A stretch of 64,000 bases of DNA from Cytophagales bacterium. Lineage in GTDB: Bacteria > Bacteroidota > Bacteroidia > Cytophagales > Microscillaceae. Positions 15,910-25,764 of the stretch are shown here, in pieces. Under the pieces are notes generated by a model. The model saw only the letters and a program-made list of their open reading frames with translations. It had not been told where the DNA came from and made no database searches. A program made the translations under genes and the position numbers. Location: assembly GCA_004293905.1 (NCBI GenBank), contig RDZE01000017.1:1-64000 (forward strand). Direction: 5' to 3'. Positions within the stretch are counted from its first letter, which is position 1, and each line of letters begins with the position of its first letter.

Positions 15910-17262
15910 ATGCAACAACAATCTATACTACTTTTAGGCGCGGGTAGGTCTGCCACTCATCTTATTGATTACATAGCTCAATATAGCCACAAGAGCAATA
16001 TAACATTTACCATAGCCGATATTTCGCAAGAAACGCTACAAGCTAAAACACAACAATACCCTTGGGTAAAAACCCTAACCATACAACCCAACAATAATGA
16101 AGAGCAATATGAATCCATTGTTTCACAAAACACCATAGTAATTTCACTATTGCCACCACAACTACATCTACAAGTAGCTAAAATATGCCTCAGATACGAA
16201 AAACACCTCCTAACAGCCTCCTACCTTTCAGAGGCAATGAAACAACTACACCAAGAAGCCAAAGAAAAAAAACTTATTTTCCTCAACGAGGCAGGTTTAG
16301 ACCCCGGCATAGACCACATGTCAGCAATGGAAACCTTAGATAAAATAAGAGCACAAGGCGGTAAAATCACTAGTTTCCAATCTTTCTGCGGAGGACTCAT
16401 AGCCCCCGAATCTGACAATAACCCATGGGGGTACAAATTTACCTGGAATCCCCGAAATGTAGTTTTAGCAGGACAAGGTACTCCCGCACAATACATCTAC
16501 CAAGGAAAATACAAATATGTGCCCTATTCCCAACTATTTACAAACCCTATCAATCTATATTTTGAAACCGTAGGTGATTACGAAGCATACCCCAACCGTG
16601 ATTCCCTTAGTTATCGAACACACTATCAATTAGACGACATACCCACCATGCTGAGAGGTACTATCAGAAAAAAAGGATATTGTAAAGCTTGGAACAACCT
16701 CGTGAGGTTAGGCATCACTGACGACTCCCTACCCATAGAAAACCTTAGCACCTGGGCAGAGTGGTTTGAAGCTTTTTTACCCAATACTGATAACAATAAA
16801 AGTATAGAGGACAAATTAGCAGAAGTGCTACAATTATCTAAAGATGACGAATCTCTCCAAAAACTACTATGGATAGGACTTCAGGAAGATGAAAATATCA
16901 ACACAAAAGAAACACTCACTTCAGCACAAATACTACAAAAAAAATTAGAGCAAAAATGGAAAATAGCACCACAAGACAAAGACCTTGTACTTATGCAACA
17001 CCAATTTCAATACGAACTTCAAAATAAAAAATACCAAATTACAGCCAATCTAATCGTGAAAGGTGAAAACGCCACCCACACCGCCATGTCCAAAACCGTA
17101 GGGCTGCCTTTAGCCATCGCTACCAAATTAGTGGCAGAGAATAAAATTCAGGAGTATGGTGTAATGATTCCCATTTACAAACAATGGTACGAACCCATAC
17201 TTGCAGAACTCAAACATTTTGACATTATTTTTCAGGAGAAACATACAGAATTACAAAAATAA
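15910..17262 (+). CDS. Saccharopine dehydrogenase family protein (LYS9-like)
   Basis: The 450-residue protein starts with a Rossmann nucleotide-binding strand LLLGAGRSA (residues 7-15). It continues with VISLLPPQLHLQVAKICL, HLLTASYLSEAM, NEAGLDPGIDHMSAM and FQSFCGGLIAPESDNNPWGYKFTW, split here from the Rossmann core, which are hallmarks of saccharopine reductase/dehydrogenase (glutamate-forming). The enzyme interconverts saccharopine with aminoadipate semialdehyde and glutamate. An ALDH7-type dehydrogenase that could oxidise the semialdehyde is encoded at 22770-24326, which suggests lysine catabolism; the lysine-ketoglutarate reductase half is not in the window. It starts 17 bases after the terminator and could be first gene of a run with wzz, glycosyltransferase and peptidase genes. 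Confidence 0.88.
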   Translation: MQQQSILLLGAGRSATHLIDYIAQYSHKSNITFTIADISQETLQAKTQQYPWVKTLTIQPNNNEEQYESIVSQNTIVISLLPPQLHLQVAKICLRYEKHLLTASYLSEAMKQLHQEAKEKKLIFLNEAGLDPGIDHMSAMETLDKIRAQGGKITSFQSFCGGLIAPESDNNPWGYKFTWNPRNVVLAGQGTPAQYIYQGKYKYVPYSQLFTNPINLYFETVGDYEAYPNRDSLSYRTHYQLDDIPTMLRGTIRKKGYCKAWNNLVRLGITDDSLPIENLSTWAEWFEAFLPNTDNNKSIEDKLAEVLQLSKDDESLQKLLWIGLQEDENINTKETLTSAQILQKKLEQKWKIAPQDKDLVLMQHQFQYELQNKKYQITANLIVKGENATHTAMSKTVGLPLAIATKLVAENKIQEYGVMIPIYKQWYEPILAELKHFDIIFQEKHTELQK

Positions 17263-17311
17263 TCATACATTTGCCACTGATTTTTATAGTAATACTTTAT
17301 AAACAAATAAA

Positions 17312-18184
17312 ATGAGCGAAAATACTAATAAAAATACTCAAAACACCAATGAAGAGGACATAGACCTTATCACACTCATAGTCCGTATCATTGCTGTTTT
17401 CAGAAGAAATTTATACATATTCATCATAACAGCCCTTTTAGGAGCTGGATGGGGCTTCTATTTAGCAAGCACAGCCAAACCCGTGTACGAATCTCAAATG
17501 ATTATCAGCACACGTTATCTTAGTGATGTAGAAGTATATGGGGTAGTCAATTTCTTAAACACTATTCTGCAAGAAGGTAACACACCTGTCTTAGCCAAAA
17601 AAATTAATCTCAGTGAAAACATTAGCCAAAAATTACTCTTTATAGAAGCCAACAACGTAAGATTCATAGATATCAAATACAATGATATTTACAAATCTCG
17701 TGACTCAGTATTGGTAATCAAAGTGAAAATTAGTGATAATAAAGTACTAGATAGTCTACAAGCAGGAATTATTCACTATCTTAATCATTTGCCATACGTA
17801 CAACAAAAAGTACAAATGAGAAGAGAAAATATCAAAAAACAATTAACGAGACTTCAGAAAGAAAGCAAAGCCTTGGATAGTATCAGAGTACTAATGAAAG
17901 AATACTTAGAGAAAGGAAAAGAGATACATATTGATCCTGCATCTACATTGCTTCAAACCATGGGATTCTATGCCAACGAGATGGTGTATAATGATCAACT
18001 CCAACAATTAGACAATGTACGCCTTATCGAATCGTTCATTCCTACACAAAAAGGAGGGGGGCAAGGCTTCCTGAAAAACTCTGTTATTTATGGTTCAATT
18101 GGTTTAGCACTTGGTGTCATCATTGCATTCATCAAAGAACTCAATGCAATCATTAGAAAACGAACCCCAAAAACTGCATCATAA
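17312..18184 (+). CDS. Wzz/chain-length-determinant-like membrane protein
   Basis: The 290-residue protein has the polysaccharide co-polymerase layout: a polar N-terminus with EEDIDLITLIVRIIAVFRRN, a first membrane segment (about 34-52), a periplasmic domain with YESQMIISTRYLSDVEVYG and a coiled-coil-like region (about 170-215), then a second membrane segment (about 250-272, FLKNSVIYGSIGLALGVIIAF) and a basic tail. Such proteins set chain length of O-antigen or exopolysaccharide. It lacks the cytoplasmic kinase domain found in some exopolysaccharide relatives. The glycosyltransferase gene overlaps its 3' end, consistent with a shared role in surface glycan synthesis. Confidence 0.82.
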   Translation: MSENTNKNTQNTNEEDIDLITLIVRIIAVFRRNLYIFIITALLGAGWGFYLASTAKPVYESQMIISTRYLSDVEVYGVVNFLNTILQEGNTPVLAKKINLSENISQKLLFIEANNVRFIDIKYNDIYKSRDSVLVIKVKISDNKVLDSLQAGIIHYLNHLPYVQQKVQMRRENIKKQLTRLQKESKALDSIRVLMKEYLEKGKEIHIDPASTLLQTMGFYANEMVYNDQLQQLDNVRLIESFIPTQKGGGQGFLKNSVIYGSIGLALGVIIAFIKELNAIIRKRTPKTAS

Positions 18185-19334
18185 AGCCCTATTTGCGGCT
18201 TTTGATGTATATCCCTCTGCCAAAGGAGCTGCTATACACATATACCACAATGCCAAAGCCCTATTTGAATATAAAAAAGGAGGGATACTATTGGTAGTAG
18301 GCAACGAAAAACTACCTACATGGCAACAAGAAGAAAATATAGAAATTCATCGATTTCAAAATCAACAACAAAACTACCTACAACGCACAGAACAATATAT
18401 GCAGTGGGTAAGTGTACATCTAAGCCAACAAAATAACCTTGAAATAGCCCATTTTCGCGATATATGGAGTGGAATCCCTATTTTACTCCATCAGAAAAAA
18501 TACCAAAAGAACTTCCATACTATTTTCGAAGTAAATGCACTCACTTCTATTGAGCTACCTTATCGCTATCCACAAATACTGCCCATCACCATTCATAAAA
18601 TACAACAACAAGAGCAATTCTGTTTAGAAAATGCTACCCACATTATTACACCTTCTAATACTATAAAACAAAATATAATAGAAAAATACAATCTTCCCCC
18701 CGAAAAAATCACAGTCATTACCAATGGTGCTGACATACCAAAGACCTTTCAAAAACCCACGCATCTTCCCCCAAAATACCTCATCTACATAGGCGCATTA
18801 CAGCCTTGGCAAGGTATTAACACACTTTTTAAAGCATTTCAAATACTACAAAACCATCAACCCGATTTACATCTTGTCATCTGTTCGGCAGTAAAAGCAA
18901 AAGCAGCTAAACCCTACAAAAAAATAGCTGAAAAATTAGGGATTAGTGCCAAAATCATTTGGCAATACCAACTCCGTAAAAAAACACTTGCCAACTATCT
19001 CAAACATGCAATAGCCTCATTAGCTCCTCTCACTGAGTGTAGCCGCAATATTACACAAGGTTGTTGTCCTATCAAAATATTAGAATCAATGGCAACCGCT
19101 ACCCCTATCTTTGCCTCAGAAATGCCCGCCACTCAAGAAATTATCACACACCAAAAAAATGGTATACTTATCAGACCCGATAGACCCCAACAATGGGCAA
19201 GAACCCTACAAGAATACATTGAACAACCGCAAACTCTTCAAAAAATAGCACAAAATGCCAAAAAACACATCGAAAAATATTATACTTGGCAACAAAAAAG
19301 AGAAGAATTAAAGAAACTCTATCAAAATTTATAA
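18144..19334 (+). CDS. Family 4 (group 1) glycosyltransferase
   Basis: About 396 residues from the ATG at 18144, overlapping the wzz-like gene by 41 bases; an ATG at 18111 would give 11 more residues. The N-terminal domain has LFAAFDVYPSAKGAAIHIYHNAKAL. The C-terminal GT-B domain has ITVITNGAD, YLIYIGALQPWQGINTLFKA, the acceptor-side CPIKILESMATATPIFASEMPATQEII and a NGILI strand. This is a retaining GT4-type enzyme using a nucleotide sugar in the cytoplasm. Sugar and acceptor are unknown. Its neighbour suggests surface polysaccharide synthesis. Confidence 0.85.
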   Translation: MQSLENEPQKLHHKALFAAFDVYPSAKGAAIHIYHNAKALFEYKKGGILLVVGNEKLPTWQQEENIEIHRFQNQQQNYLQRTEQYMQWVSVHLSQQNNLEIAHFRDIWSGIPILLHQKKYQKNFHTIFEVNALTSIELPYRYPQILPITIHKIQQQEQFCLENATHIITPSNTIKQNIIEKYNLPPEKITVITNGADIPKTFQKPTHLPPKYLIYIGALQPWQGINTLFKAFQILQNHQPDLHLVICSAVKAKAAKPYKKIAEKLGISAKIIWQYQLRKKTLANYLKHAIASLAPLTECSRNITQGCCPIKILESMATATPIFASEMPATQEIITHQKNGILIRPDRPQQWARTLQEYIEQPQTLQKIAQNAKKHIEKYYTWQQKREELKKLYQNL

Positions 19335-19343
19335 AACAATTGT

Positions 19344-21176
19344 ATGCGTAATTTATTTTTACTATTTTTCTGTACATTTTTACTGAACAAAACAATGGCA
19401 CAAAACAACAACACAGACGTACATTCTTTTGCACAGCCTCAAAAAGCCTATATTACACATCTAAACCTAAACTTAGAGGCTGATTTTGACAATAAAATCC
19501 TGAAAGGAAAAGCTACATTAGAGTACAAAAATATAGCACAAACCTCACAAATTCATCTGGATACACGCGACTTAGATATATTGCAAATCACCCAAAACAA
19601 CCAACCGATTAAATTTCAACTAACAGAACCTAAAGAATATTTGGGGCAAGCACTCATCATAGACATAAACCCCCAACTCAATCAAGGAACACTCACCATA
19701 GAATACCAAACACACCCCCAAGCCGCCGCGTTACAATGGCTCACCCCCGAGCAAACAGCAGGCAAAAAAAATCCATTCTTATTCACCCAATCACAAGCTA
19801 TTTTAGCCCGCACTTGGGTGCCCTGCCAAGATAGCCCAGGTATACGATTTACCTATACTGCCACCATAAAAACACCTAAAAACCTCATGGCGGTAATGAG
19901 TGCCCAAAATCCACAAATCAAAAACAGTGAAGGGATCTATCAATTTGAAATGAAACAACCCATTCCAGCCTATCTATTAGCATTAGCTATCGGCGATTTC
20001 GAATTCGCACCATTGGGTGAAAGGACAGGGGTATATGCCGAAAATAATACACTGGAGAAAGCAAAATATGAATTTGCCGAACTTGAAAATATGCTACAAT
20101 TAGCTGAAAAACTATACGGAAAATACGAATGGGAAAGATATGACCTCATCGTCCTACCTCCAAGTTTCCCTTTCGGAGGTATGGAAAACCCTCGTATTAC
20201 ATTTGCCACACCTACCATCATAGCAGAAGATAGGTCGCTTATATCTCTTGTTGCGCACGAATTAGCACACTCTTGGTCAGGCAATTTAGTAACCAACGCC
20301 ACTTGGAATGATTTCTGGATAAATGAAGGATTTACCGTATACTTTGAAAGACGCATCATGGAAGCCATGATGGGAAAATCTTATGCCGAAATGTTGGCTT
20401 ATTTAGGATACCAAGACCTCCTTCATACCCTTGAGCTTTTTGGAAAAGACAATCCCGATACAAGACTCAAATTAGACCTCAAAGACCGCGACCCAGATGA
20501 GGGTGTATCTGAAATAGCCTACGAAAAAGGTTATTTTTTCCTCATAACCCTCGAGAAAAAAGTAGGAAGACCTAAATTTGATGCTTTTCTACACCAATAT
20601 TTTCAAAAAAATGCCTTTCAAGGAATGGATACCGAAAAATTTTTGGAATACCTCAAAAAAGAACTTCCCGAAACCCAAACTATAGACCTCAACGCTTGGA
20701 TTTACCAACCGGGGCTGCCCTCCAATTTTGCACTGACGCTCCCAGAAAGATTCATAGAAGTAGAAAAACAACTTAAAAAATGGAAAAATGGCACACCACC
20801 TGAAAAATTAAATACACAACAATGGACTACGCACGAATGGTTACACTTCATAGAGCAACTCCCCGCAGAAATTTCCACTGATGAGTTAGAAAAATTAGAC
20901 CAACAGTTCAAATTCTCGCAATCAGGCAATGCCGAAATCATCACACAATGGCTACAAATAACATTACCATTGTCTTACACACCTGCTTTTGCACCTGCCG
21001 AAAATTTCTTAATGAATGTAGGCAGAAGAAAATTCTTAGTGCCCATCTATAAAGCAATGTTAAAAACAGAACAAGGCACGCAAAAAGCCAAAGAAATTTA
21101 TCAGAAAGCACGCAAAAATTACCATTCGGTAGCCACAAACACCTTAGATAAACTCATTTTAGAACAACAACGCTAA
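19344..21176 (+). CDS. Exported M1-family metallopeptidase, leukotriene-A4-hydrolase-like
   Basis: The 610-residue protein has a signal peptide (ending TMAQ), an M1 N-terminal beta domain, the exopeptidase motif GGMENP (from 278) and the zinc site HELAHSW with NEG (His305, Glu306, His309, Glu328). FTQSQAILARTWVPCQDSPG and WNAWIYQPGLPS-like segments match the LTA4H/aminopeptidase B subfamily, as does the C-terminal helical domain. YEKGY near 394-398 supplies the transition-state tyrosine region. It should be a periplasmic or secreted aminopeptidase. Its stop codon lies only 3 bases from that of the convergent pentapeptide gene. Confidence 0.93.
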   Translation: MRNLFLLFFCTFLLNKTMAQNNNTDVHSFAQPQKAYITHLNLNLEADFDNKILKGKATLEYKNIAQTSQIHLDTRDLDILQITQNNQPIKFQLTEPKEYLGQALIIDINPQLNQGTLTIEYQTHPQAAALQWLTPEQTAGKKNPFLFTQSQAILARTWVPCQDSPGIRFTYTATIKTPKNLMAVMSAQNPQIKNSEGIYQFEMKQPIPAYLLALAIGDFEFAPLGERTGVYAENNTLEKAKYEFAELENMLQLAEKLYGKYEWERYDLIVLPPSFPFGGMENPRITFATPTIIAEDRSLISLVAHELAHSWSGNLVTNATWNDFWINEGFTVYFERRIMEAMMGKSYAEMLAYLGYQDLLHTLELFGKDNPDTRLKLDLKDRDPDEGVSEIAYEKGYFFLITLEKKVGRPKFDAFLHQYFQKNAFQGMDTEKFLEYLKKELPETQTIDLNAWIYQPGLPSNFALTLPERFIEVEKQLKKWKNGTPPEKLNTQQWTTHEWLHFIEQLPAEISTDELEKLDQQFKFSQSGNAEIITQWLQITLPLSYTPAFAPAENFLMNVGRRKFLVPIYKAMLKTEQGTQKAKEIYQKARKNYHSVATNTLDKLILEQQR

Positions 21177-21179
21177 AAA

Positions 21180-22265
21180 CTACTGAATAACAGCACCCTG
21201 CGACTGTGCATAATCATAAATACGATTATCCATCAGGGTGTTTTTAAATATAGCACTTTTGAATAAAGTGCCACGCACGTCAGATTGACGGAGGTCAGCA
21301 TCTTGCAAATTCGCTTTATAAAAATCAGCCCTTTCCAATTGAGTGCGATACAATATAGAAGTTTGCAAATTTGCTTGGCTAAAATTTACATCGGAAAGTA
21401 CAGAACCCGTAAAATTACAATGTTGCAAATCAGCACGCATTAAATTTGCCCCAGCCAAATCACAATCCATTACCTGAGCCTCTACCAAACTCGTAAGACT
21501 CCAATTAACACCCTTTAATATCTGTCCCGTAAAAATAGCATGGTTTAGATTAGCTCCCATCCACTCCACTTCCTGAATCATAGCCGTCCTTAAATCTACA
21601 TGTCGAAGGTCTGCATTAAACAACACTGCACCTCCTAAAAAAGCACGTTCTAAAAGAGCATTACTCAGCAATGCGCCACTTAGATTACTTCCTTCTAAGT
21701 TTGCTTCTGTTAAATCAGCACTACGGAGGTCAGCATCAATCAAATTAGATTTTGAAAGGAGTGTATTAGAAAGCAAAGCGTTTTTCAGGTGCGCCTTACG
21801 AAGATTTGCTCCCGAAAGCCATTGATAGTTTAAATTGAGCCTATAGAAACGATTATGCTTTAAAAAATAACAAAACTTCCCTAAAAGTTCTTCCTCTACG
21901 GGCAGAAGATTATTTTGATAATTGGCATAAGAAGCAAAAGTCCAATAAGCATAGAAGAGATTAGAAGCAACAGCAAAAGGCGGTACATCTTTCTCTAAGG
22001 TATTAATATACATAAATGAACGCTCCAAAAGAGCAGGCATAAACAAACTCAAACGTTCTGCTAACTCCATTCTACGGCGCACATTTTCACGTTCGAGCAG
22101 TTCTATCAAAGTATCTACTTCGGCATGCAATAAGCGTGATTCGGCAAACAAACCAAATAATAAATCATAAAGGGTCTGCCAATCATCTAAAACAAATTGC
22201 CCCTCAGCATCTTTTGCCAAAAGCTCATACAAAAACTGTTGATATTTCTCAACTATAGTTTTCAT
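21180..22265 (-). CDS. Pentapeptide-repeat protein
   Basis: The 361-residue protein has an N-terminal helical region of about 150 residues (EKYQQFLYELLAKDAEG, LLHAEVDTLIELLERENVRRR) followed by about 35-40 consecutive A(D/N)LXX pentapeptides from roughly residue 155 (NLIDADLRSADLTEANLEG and similar), which form a right-handed quadrilateral beta-helix. No signal peptide or membrane segment is seen, so it is probably cytoplasmic. Some such proteins mimic DNA and protect gyrase; nothing here shows that role. A single-domain response regulator gene lies 13 bases upstream on the same strand, suggesting an operon and perhaps a regulatory link. Confidence 0.85.
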   Translation of the reverse strand: MKTIVEKYQQFLYELLAKDAEGQFVLDDWQTLYDLLFGLFAESRLLHAEVDTLIELLERENVRRRMELAERLSLFMPALLERSFMYINTLEKDVPPFAVASNLFYAYWTFASYANYQNNLLPVEEELLGKFCYFLKHNRFYRLNLNYQWLSGANLRKAHLKNALLSNTLLSKSNLIDADLRSADLTEANLEGSNLSGALLSNALLERAFLGGAVLFNADLRHVDLRTAMIQEVEWMGANLNHAIFTGQILKGVNWSLTSLVEAQVMDCDLAGANLMRADLQHCNFTGSVLSDVNFSQANLQTSILYRTQLERADFYKANLQDADLRQSDVRGTLFKSAIFKNTLMDNRIYDYAQSQGAVIQ

Positions 22266-22278
22266 AATTTTTAGAGTG

Positions 22279-22695
22279 CTATATAGCCAATAACTTCAAA
22301 CTTTCTTTAGTCAGTGGCTTATTAATAAATTCTTTTACATAGTCATACTTCTTAGACCTTTTAATATCTTTCGAGTTAATAGAAGAAGTAAGCATTACAA
22401 TTTTTGAATATTCTAAAATAGTAGTGGGTAATTTCTCAAATTCATCTAAAAACTGAAAACCATCCATAAGAGGCATGTCTATATCTAAAAAAACAATTTC
22501 AGGAAGGCAATTCTCTTTTCCCATTTTTTGGGCTATCTTTTCAGCATTTTTCAAAAATTCTATAGCACTTTTACCCCCTGTGTGCGTAAATATAATATTA
22601 CAAATGCCTGACGATTCTATAATGCGCTGATTAATGAGATTGTCTATTTCATTATCATCTATCAACATCACTATATTATATTTTGATGTACTCAT
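22279..22695 (-). CDS. Single-domain response regulator (receiver only)
   Basis: The 138-residue protein is a CheY-like receiver domain. It has the acidic pocket LIDDNEID (Asp13/Asp14), the phospho-acceptor Asp71 in FLDIDMPLMDGF, the switch Ser/Thr in VMLTSS and the conserved Lys in INKPLT. No output domain follows. ATG 22695 was taken because the receiver fold begins right after it (KYNIVMLIDD); the frame extends further upstream without family support. It resembles the receiver at 62767-63165, sharing the SSIN..DI..(A/S)..Y and KPLT segments. A partner kinase is not in the window. Confidence 0.87.
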   Translation of the reverse strand: MSTSKYNIVMLIDDNEIDNLINQRIIESSGICNIIFTHTGGKSAIEFLKNAEKIAQKMGKENCLPEIVFLDIDMPLMDGFQFLDEFEKLPTTILEYSKIVMLTSSINSKDIKRSKKYDYVKEFINKPLTKESLKLLAI

Positions 22696-22769
22696 AGTAA
22701 GAATGTTAAATATAATTGGACTGCAATTTAGTAAATTATTATCATGATTTAAACACAATCATCATAAAA

Positions 22770-24326
22770 TTATAACGAAATATCAAATTGTATACCTTGT
22801 GCCAAAGGAAGTTGTGTACTATAGTTAATAGTGTTCGTCTGACGGCGCATATATGCCTTCCAACTATCCGAACCCGATTCTCTGCCACCGCCTGTTTCTT
22901 TTTCACCACCAAAAGCACCACCAATCTCAGCTCCCGATGTGCCAATATTCACATTCGCAATGCCACAGTCAGAGCCCCAAGCCGATAAAAACTGTTCCGC
23001 TTCTAACAAATTTTGTGTAAAAATAGAAGAAGAAAGCCCTTGTTTCACAGCATTCTGAATCGTTATAGCATTCTCTACACCTCCCGAATAACGCATTAAA
23101 TACAATATAGGAGCAAAAGTTTCTTCTTGCACTATACTATAGTGATTTTGTGCTTCTGCTACTACAGGCGTTACGTAGCAACCTCCCTCATATTTTTCAC
23201 CTTCCAATATTGCGCCACCAACTAACACTGTGCCTCCTTCTTTTTGAAGGCTTTCAAGTGCATTTTTGAATTGGGTTACTGCCAAATTATCAATTAATGG
23301 ACCTACTAATACACCTCCTTCTAATGGATTACCGATTGGCAAAGAACTGTATGCCTTCACTAACATTTGCTTTACTTTCTCATACAAACTCTCATGTACT
23401 ATCAAGCGGCGCGTACTTGTACAACGTTGCCCACAAGTGCCTACAGCTCCAAAAACAGTAGCACGAAGTGCCATTTCTACATTGGCATTTTCAGTAATGA
23501 TAATAGCATTATTCCCTCCTAATTCCAGTAATGATTTACCCATTCGTGCCGCCACGCGTTGCCCCACAGCCTTACCCATGCGTGTAGAACCCGTAGCTGA
23601 AACCAACGCCACATTTTTATCATCAGAAAGCCATTCACCTGCATTTCTTTCTCCTATCATCACATTAAAGATACCTTCTGGCAAATTATTTTCCTTCAAA
23701 ACCTCTGATACAATTTTTTGAACTGCAATAGCGCAAAGAGGTGTTTTTTCAGAAGGTTTCCAAATACATACATTGCCACAAACTGCCGCAATCATAGCAT
23801 TCCAAGACCAAACCGCCACAGGAAAATTAAAAGCCGAAATAACCCCCACAATCCCCAAAGGATGGTACTGGTCGTACATACGGTGCTCGGGGCGTTCTGA
23901 GTGAGTCGTTATGCCATATAACTGGCGCGAAAGCCCCACAGCATAATCACATATATCTATCATCTCTTGCACCTCGCCCAATCCTTCTTGGTAAATTTTA
24001 CCCATTTCAATACTTACCAATTTACCTAAAGGTTCTTTATAATGACGCAACTTATCACCAATCTGACGCACAATCTCTCCACGTTTAGGGGCAGGTATAC
24101 TACGCCAAACAACAAAAGCCTCAGAAGCCTGCTTCACCAATGCCTGATAATCTTCAACAGTTACCGTAGGTATCTCACTCAAAAAACTTCCATCAATAGG
24201 AGTATGCACAGCCAACTTATTGCCACCCAAAGAAACGCCTACTCTTGTGCCACTACTATAAGACCAAACTTGGCTACCAAGACCAAACAATTCAAAAACT
24301 TCTTTTATCGTATTTTGTAATAACAT
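22770..24326 (-). CDS. Aldehyde dehydrogenase, ALDH7 type (probable alpha-aminoadipic semialdehyde dehydrogenase)
   Basis: The 518-residue enzyme has the ALDH fold: SAFNFPVAVWSWNAM (catalytic Asn region), the NAD-binding SATGSTRMGKAVG, LLELGGNNAII with the general-base Glu, and the nucleophile Cys in GAVGTCGQRCTSTRRL (Cys in GQRC). HPLGIVGVISAFNFPVAVW, the GQRCTSTRRL variant and the ELGGNNAII variant are typical of ALDH7/antiquitin enzymes that oxidise aminoadipate semialdehyde to 2-aminoadipate using NAD. With the saccharopine-dehydrogenase-like gene at 15910 this suggests lysine breakdown; the link is inferred. The gene is divergent from der. Confidence 0.92.
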   Translation of the reverse strand: MLLQNTIKEVFELFGLGSQVWSYSSGTRVGVSLGGNKLAVHTPIDGSFLSEIPTVTVEDYQALVKQASEAFVVWRSIPAPKRGEIVRQIGDKLRHYKEPLGKLVSIEMGKIYQEGLGEVQEMIDICDYAVGLSRQLYGITTHSERPEHRMYDQYHPLGIVGVISAFNFPVAVWSWNAMIAAVCGNVCIWKPSEKTPLCAIAVQKIVSEVLKENNLPEGIFNVMIGERNAGEWLSDDKNVALVSATGSTRMGKAVGQRVAARMGKSLLELGGNNAIIITENANVEMALRATVFGAVGTCGQRCTSTRRLIVHESLYEKVKQMLVKAYSSLPIGNPLEGGVLVGPLIDNLAVTQFKNALESLQKEGGTVLVGGAILEGEKYEGGCYVTPVVAEAQNHYSIVQEETFAPILYLMRYSGGVENAITIQNAVKQGLSSSIFTQNLLEAEQFLSAWGSDCGIANVNIGTSGAEIGGAFGGEKETGGGRESGSDSWKAYMRRQTNTINYSTQLPLAQGIQFDISL

Positions 24327-24432
24327 AATTTATCAATTAATTCTTTGTTGTTTAATTAGGCACGCAAGTTCAAAAAAATATAAAATAAATACAAGTTTTA
24401 AAACTTCTTTTTTAAGAAACAAAAATAAAACT

Positions 24433-24440
24433 TAACTTTG
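24433..24440 (+). promoter_or_regulatory. -7 element (TAACTTTG) of der, leaving almost no leader
   Basis: TAACTTTG ends 5 bases before the der ATG, so the start of transcription should fall at or next to the start codon. A T-rich stretch lies where the -33 box should be, but no exact TTTG. Confidence 0.55.
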
Positions 24441-24445
24441 CAACC

Positions 24446-25756
24446 ATGACAAATATAATAGCCATCGTAGGAAGACCCAATGTAGGTAAATCTACACTTT
24501 TCAACAGACTCATAGAAGAGCGAAAAGCCATCATGGACAATCAAAGCGGCGTAACCAGAGACCGAATTTATGGAAAAGCACAATGGGGAGAACATTTCTT
24601 TACAGTCATCGATACAGGAGGCTACGTAGAAGGCTCCGAAGATACCTATGAAAATGCCATCAGAAATCAAGTAATAATAGCCGTAGAAGAAGCACAAGTC
24701 ATACTCTTTGTCGTAGACCTACAAACAGGTATTACTGACTTAGACAAAGAGTTTGCAAACATCATCAGACCCTACAATAAACCAACCCTCATTGTCGTCA
24801 ACAAAACCGACCAACCCATACAAAGCCATCTTGCAGGAGAATTTTATGCCTTAGGCATCGGCGAAATATTTCCCATCTCTGCACAAAATGGCTCAGGCAC
24901 AGGCGACCTCCTTGATGAAGTAGTGCGAAAACTACCCCAAAAAGGCGATGAAAAAGACCCCTACGAACACCTACCCAAAATAGCCATCGTAGGGCGACCC
25001 AACGCAGGAAAATCATCATTTATCAATGTATTATTAGGTGAGGAAAGAAGCATCGTTACCGATTTAGCAGGCACCACCCGAGATGCCATACACTCACACT
25101 ACAAAGCCTTCGGCAAAGAATTTCTACTCATAGACACAGCAGGGCTTCGCCGAAAAACCAAAGTCAAGGAAGATATCGAGTTCTACTCCGTTATGCGCAC
25201 CGTCAGAGCGATAGAAGAAACAGACGTTTGTATCGTAATGATAGATGCCACAAGAGGCTTCGAGTCGCAAGACATGAATATTATCTCATTAGCCGAACGA
25301 AACCATAAAGGCATCATCATCATGATTAATAAATGGGATATGATAGAAAAAGACCACAAAACCGCTCAAGCCTTTCAACTACATATCAAGAAAAAATTAG
25401 GCGAAATGGCATACATTCCCGTTATATTTACCTCTGTCATCGAAAAACAACGCATCTTTCAAACCATCAACAAAGCCATAGACATCTACCAAGCAAGAGC
25501 ACAAAAACTGTCAACATCAGCACTCAACAAAGCCATATTGCCCGAAATAGAAAACTATCCACCACCCGCTTATAAAGGCAAATACGTACAAATCAAATAC
25601 ATCACCCAATTACCACCCAAAAACCCTACTTTTGCTTTCTTTTGCAATTTACCCCAATACATCAAAGACCCCTACAAAAGATTTCTTGAAAACCAAATCC
25701 GAAAACACTTTGACTTTGACGGAGTACCTATACAAATATTCTTTAGAAAAAAATAA
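24446..25756 (+). CDS. der: Ribosome-assembly GTPase Der (EngA)
   Basis: The 436-residue protein has two tandem G domains. Domain 1 has GRPNVGKST (10-18), DTGGYVEG and NKTDQP. Domain 2 has GRPNAGKSS (about 179-187), DTAGLRRKTKV and NKWDMIEKD. A KH-like C-terminal domain follows (about 350-436, ending FDGVPIQIFFRKK). Der acts in assembly of the 50S subunit. Length and order are normal for the family. The gene stands alone, and its promoter element abuts the start codon, suggesting a leaderless or near-leaderless message. Confidence 0.97.
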   Translation: MTNIIAIVGRPNVGKSTLFNRLIEERKAIMDNQSGVTRDRIYGKAQWGEHFFTVIDTGGYVEGSEDTYENAIRNQVIIAVEEAQVILFVVDLQTGITDLDKEFANIIRPYNKPTLIVVNKTDQPIQSHLAGEFYALGIGEIFPISAQNGSGTGDLLDEVVRKLPQKGDEKDPYEHLPKIAIVGRPNAGKSSFINVLLGEERSIVTDLAGTTRDAIHSHYKAFGKEFLLIDTAGLRRKTKVKEDIEFYSVMRTVRAIEETDVCIVMIDATRGFESQDMNIISLAERNHKGIIIMINKWDMIEKDHKTAQAFQLHIKKKLGEMAYIPVIFTSVIEKQRIFQTINKAIDIYQARAQKLSTSALNKAILPEIENYPPPAYKGKYVQIKYITQLPPKNPTFAFFCNLPQYIKDPYKRFLENQIRKHFDFDGVPIQIFFRKK

Positions 25757-25764
25757 AAAAAAAT

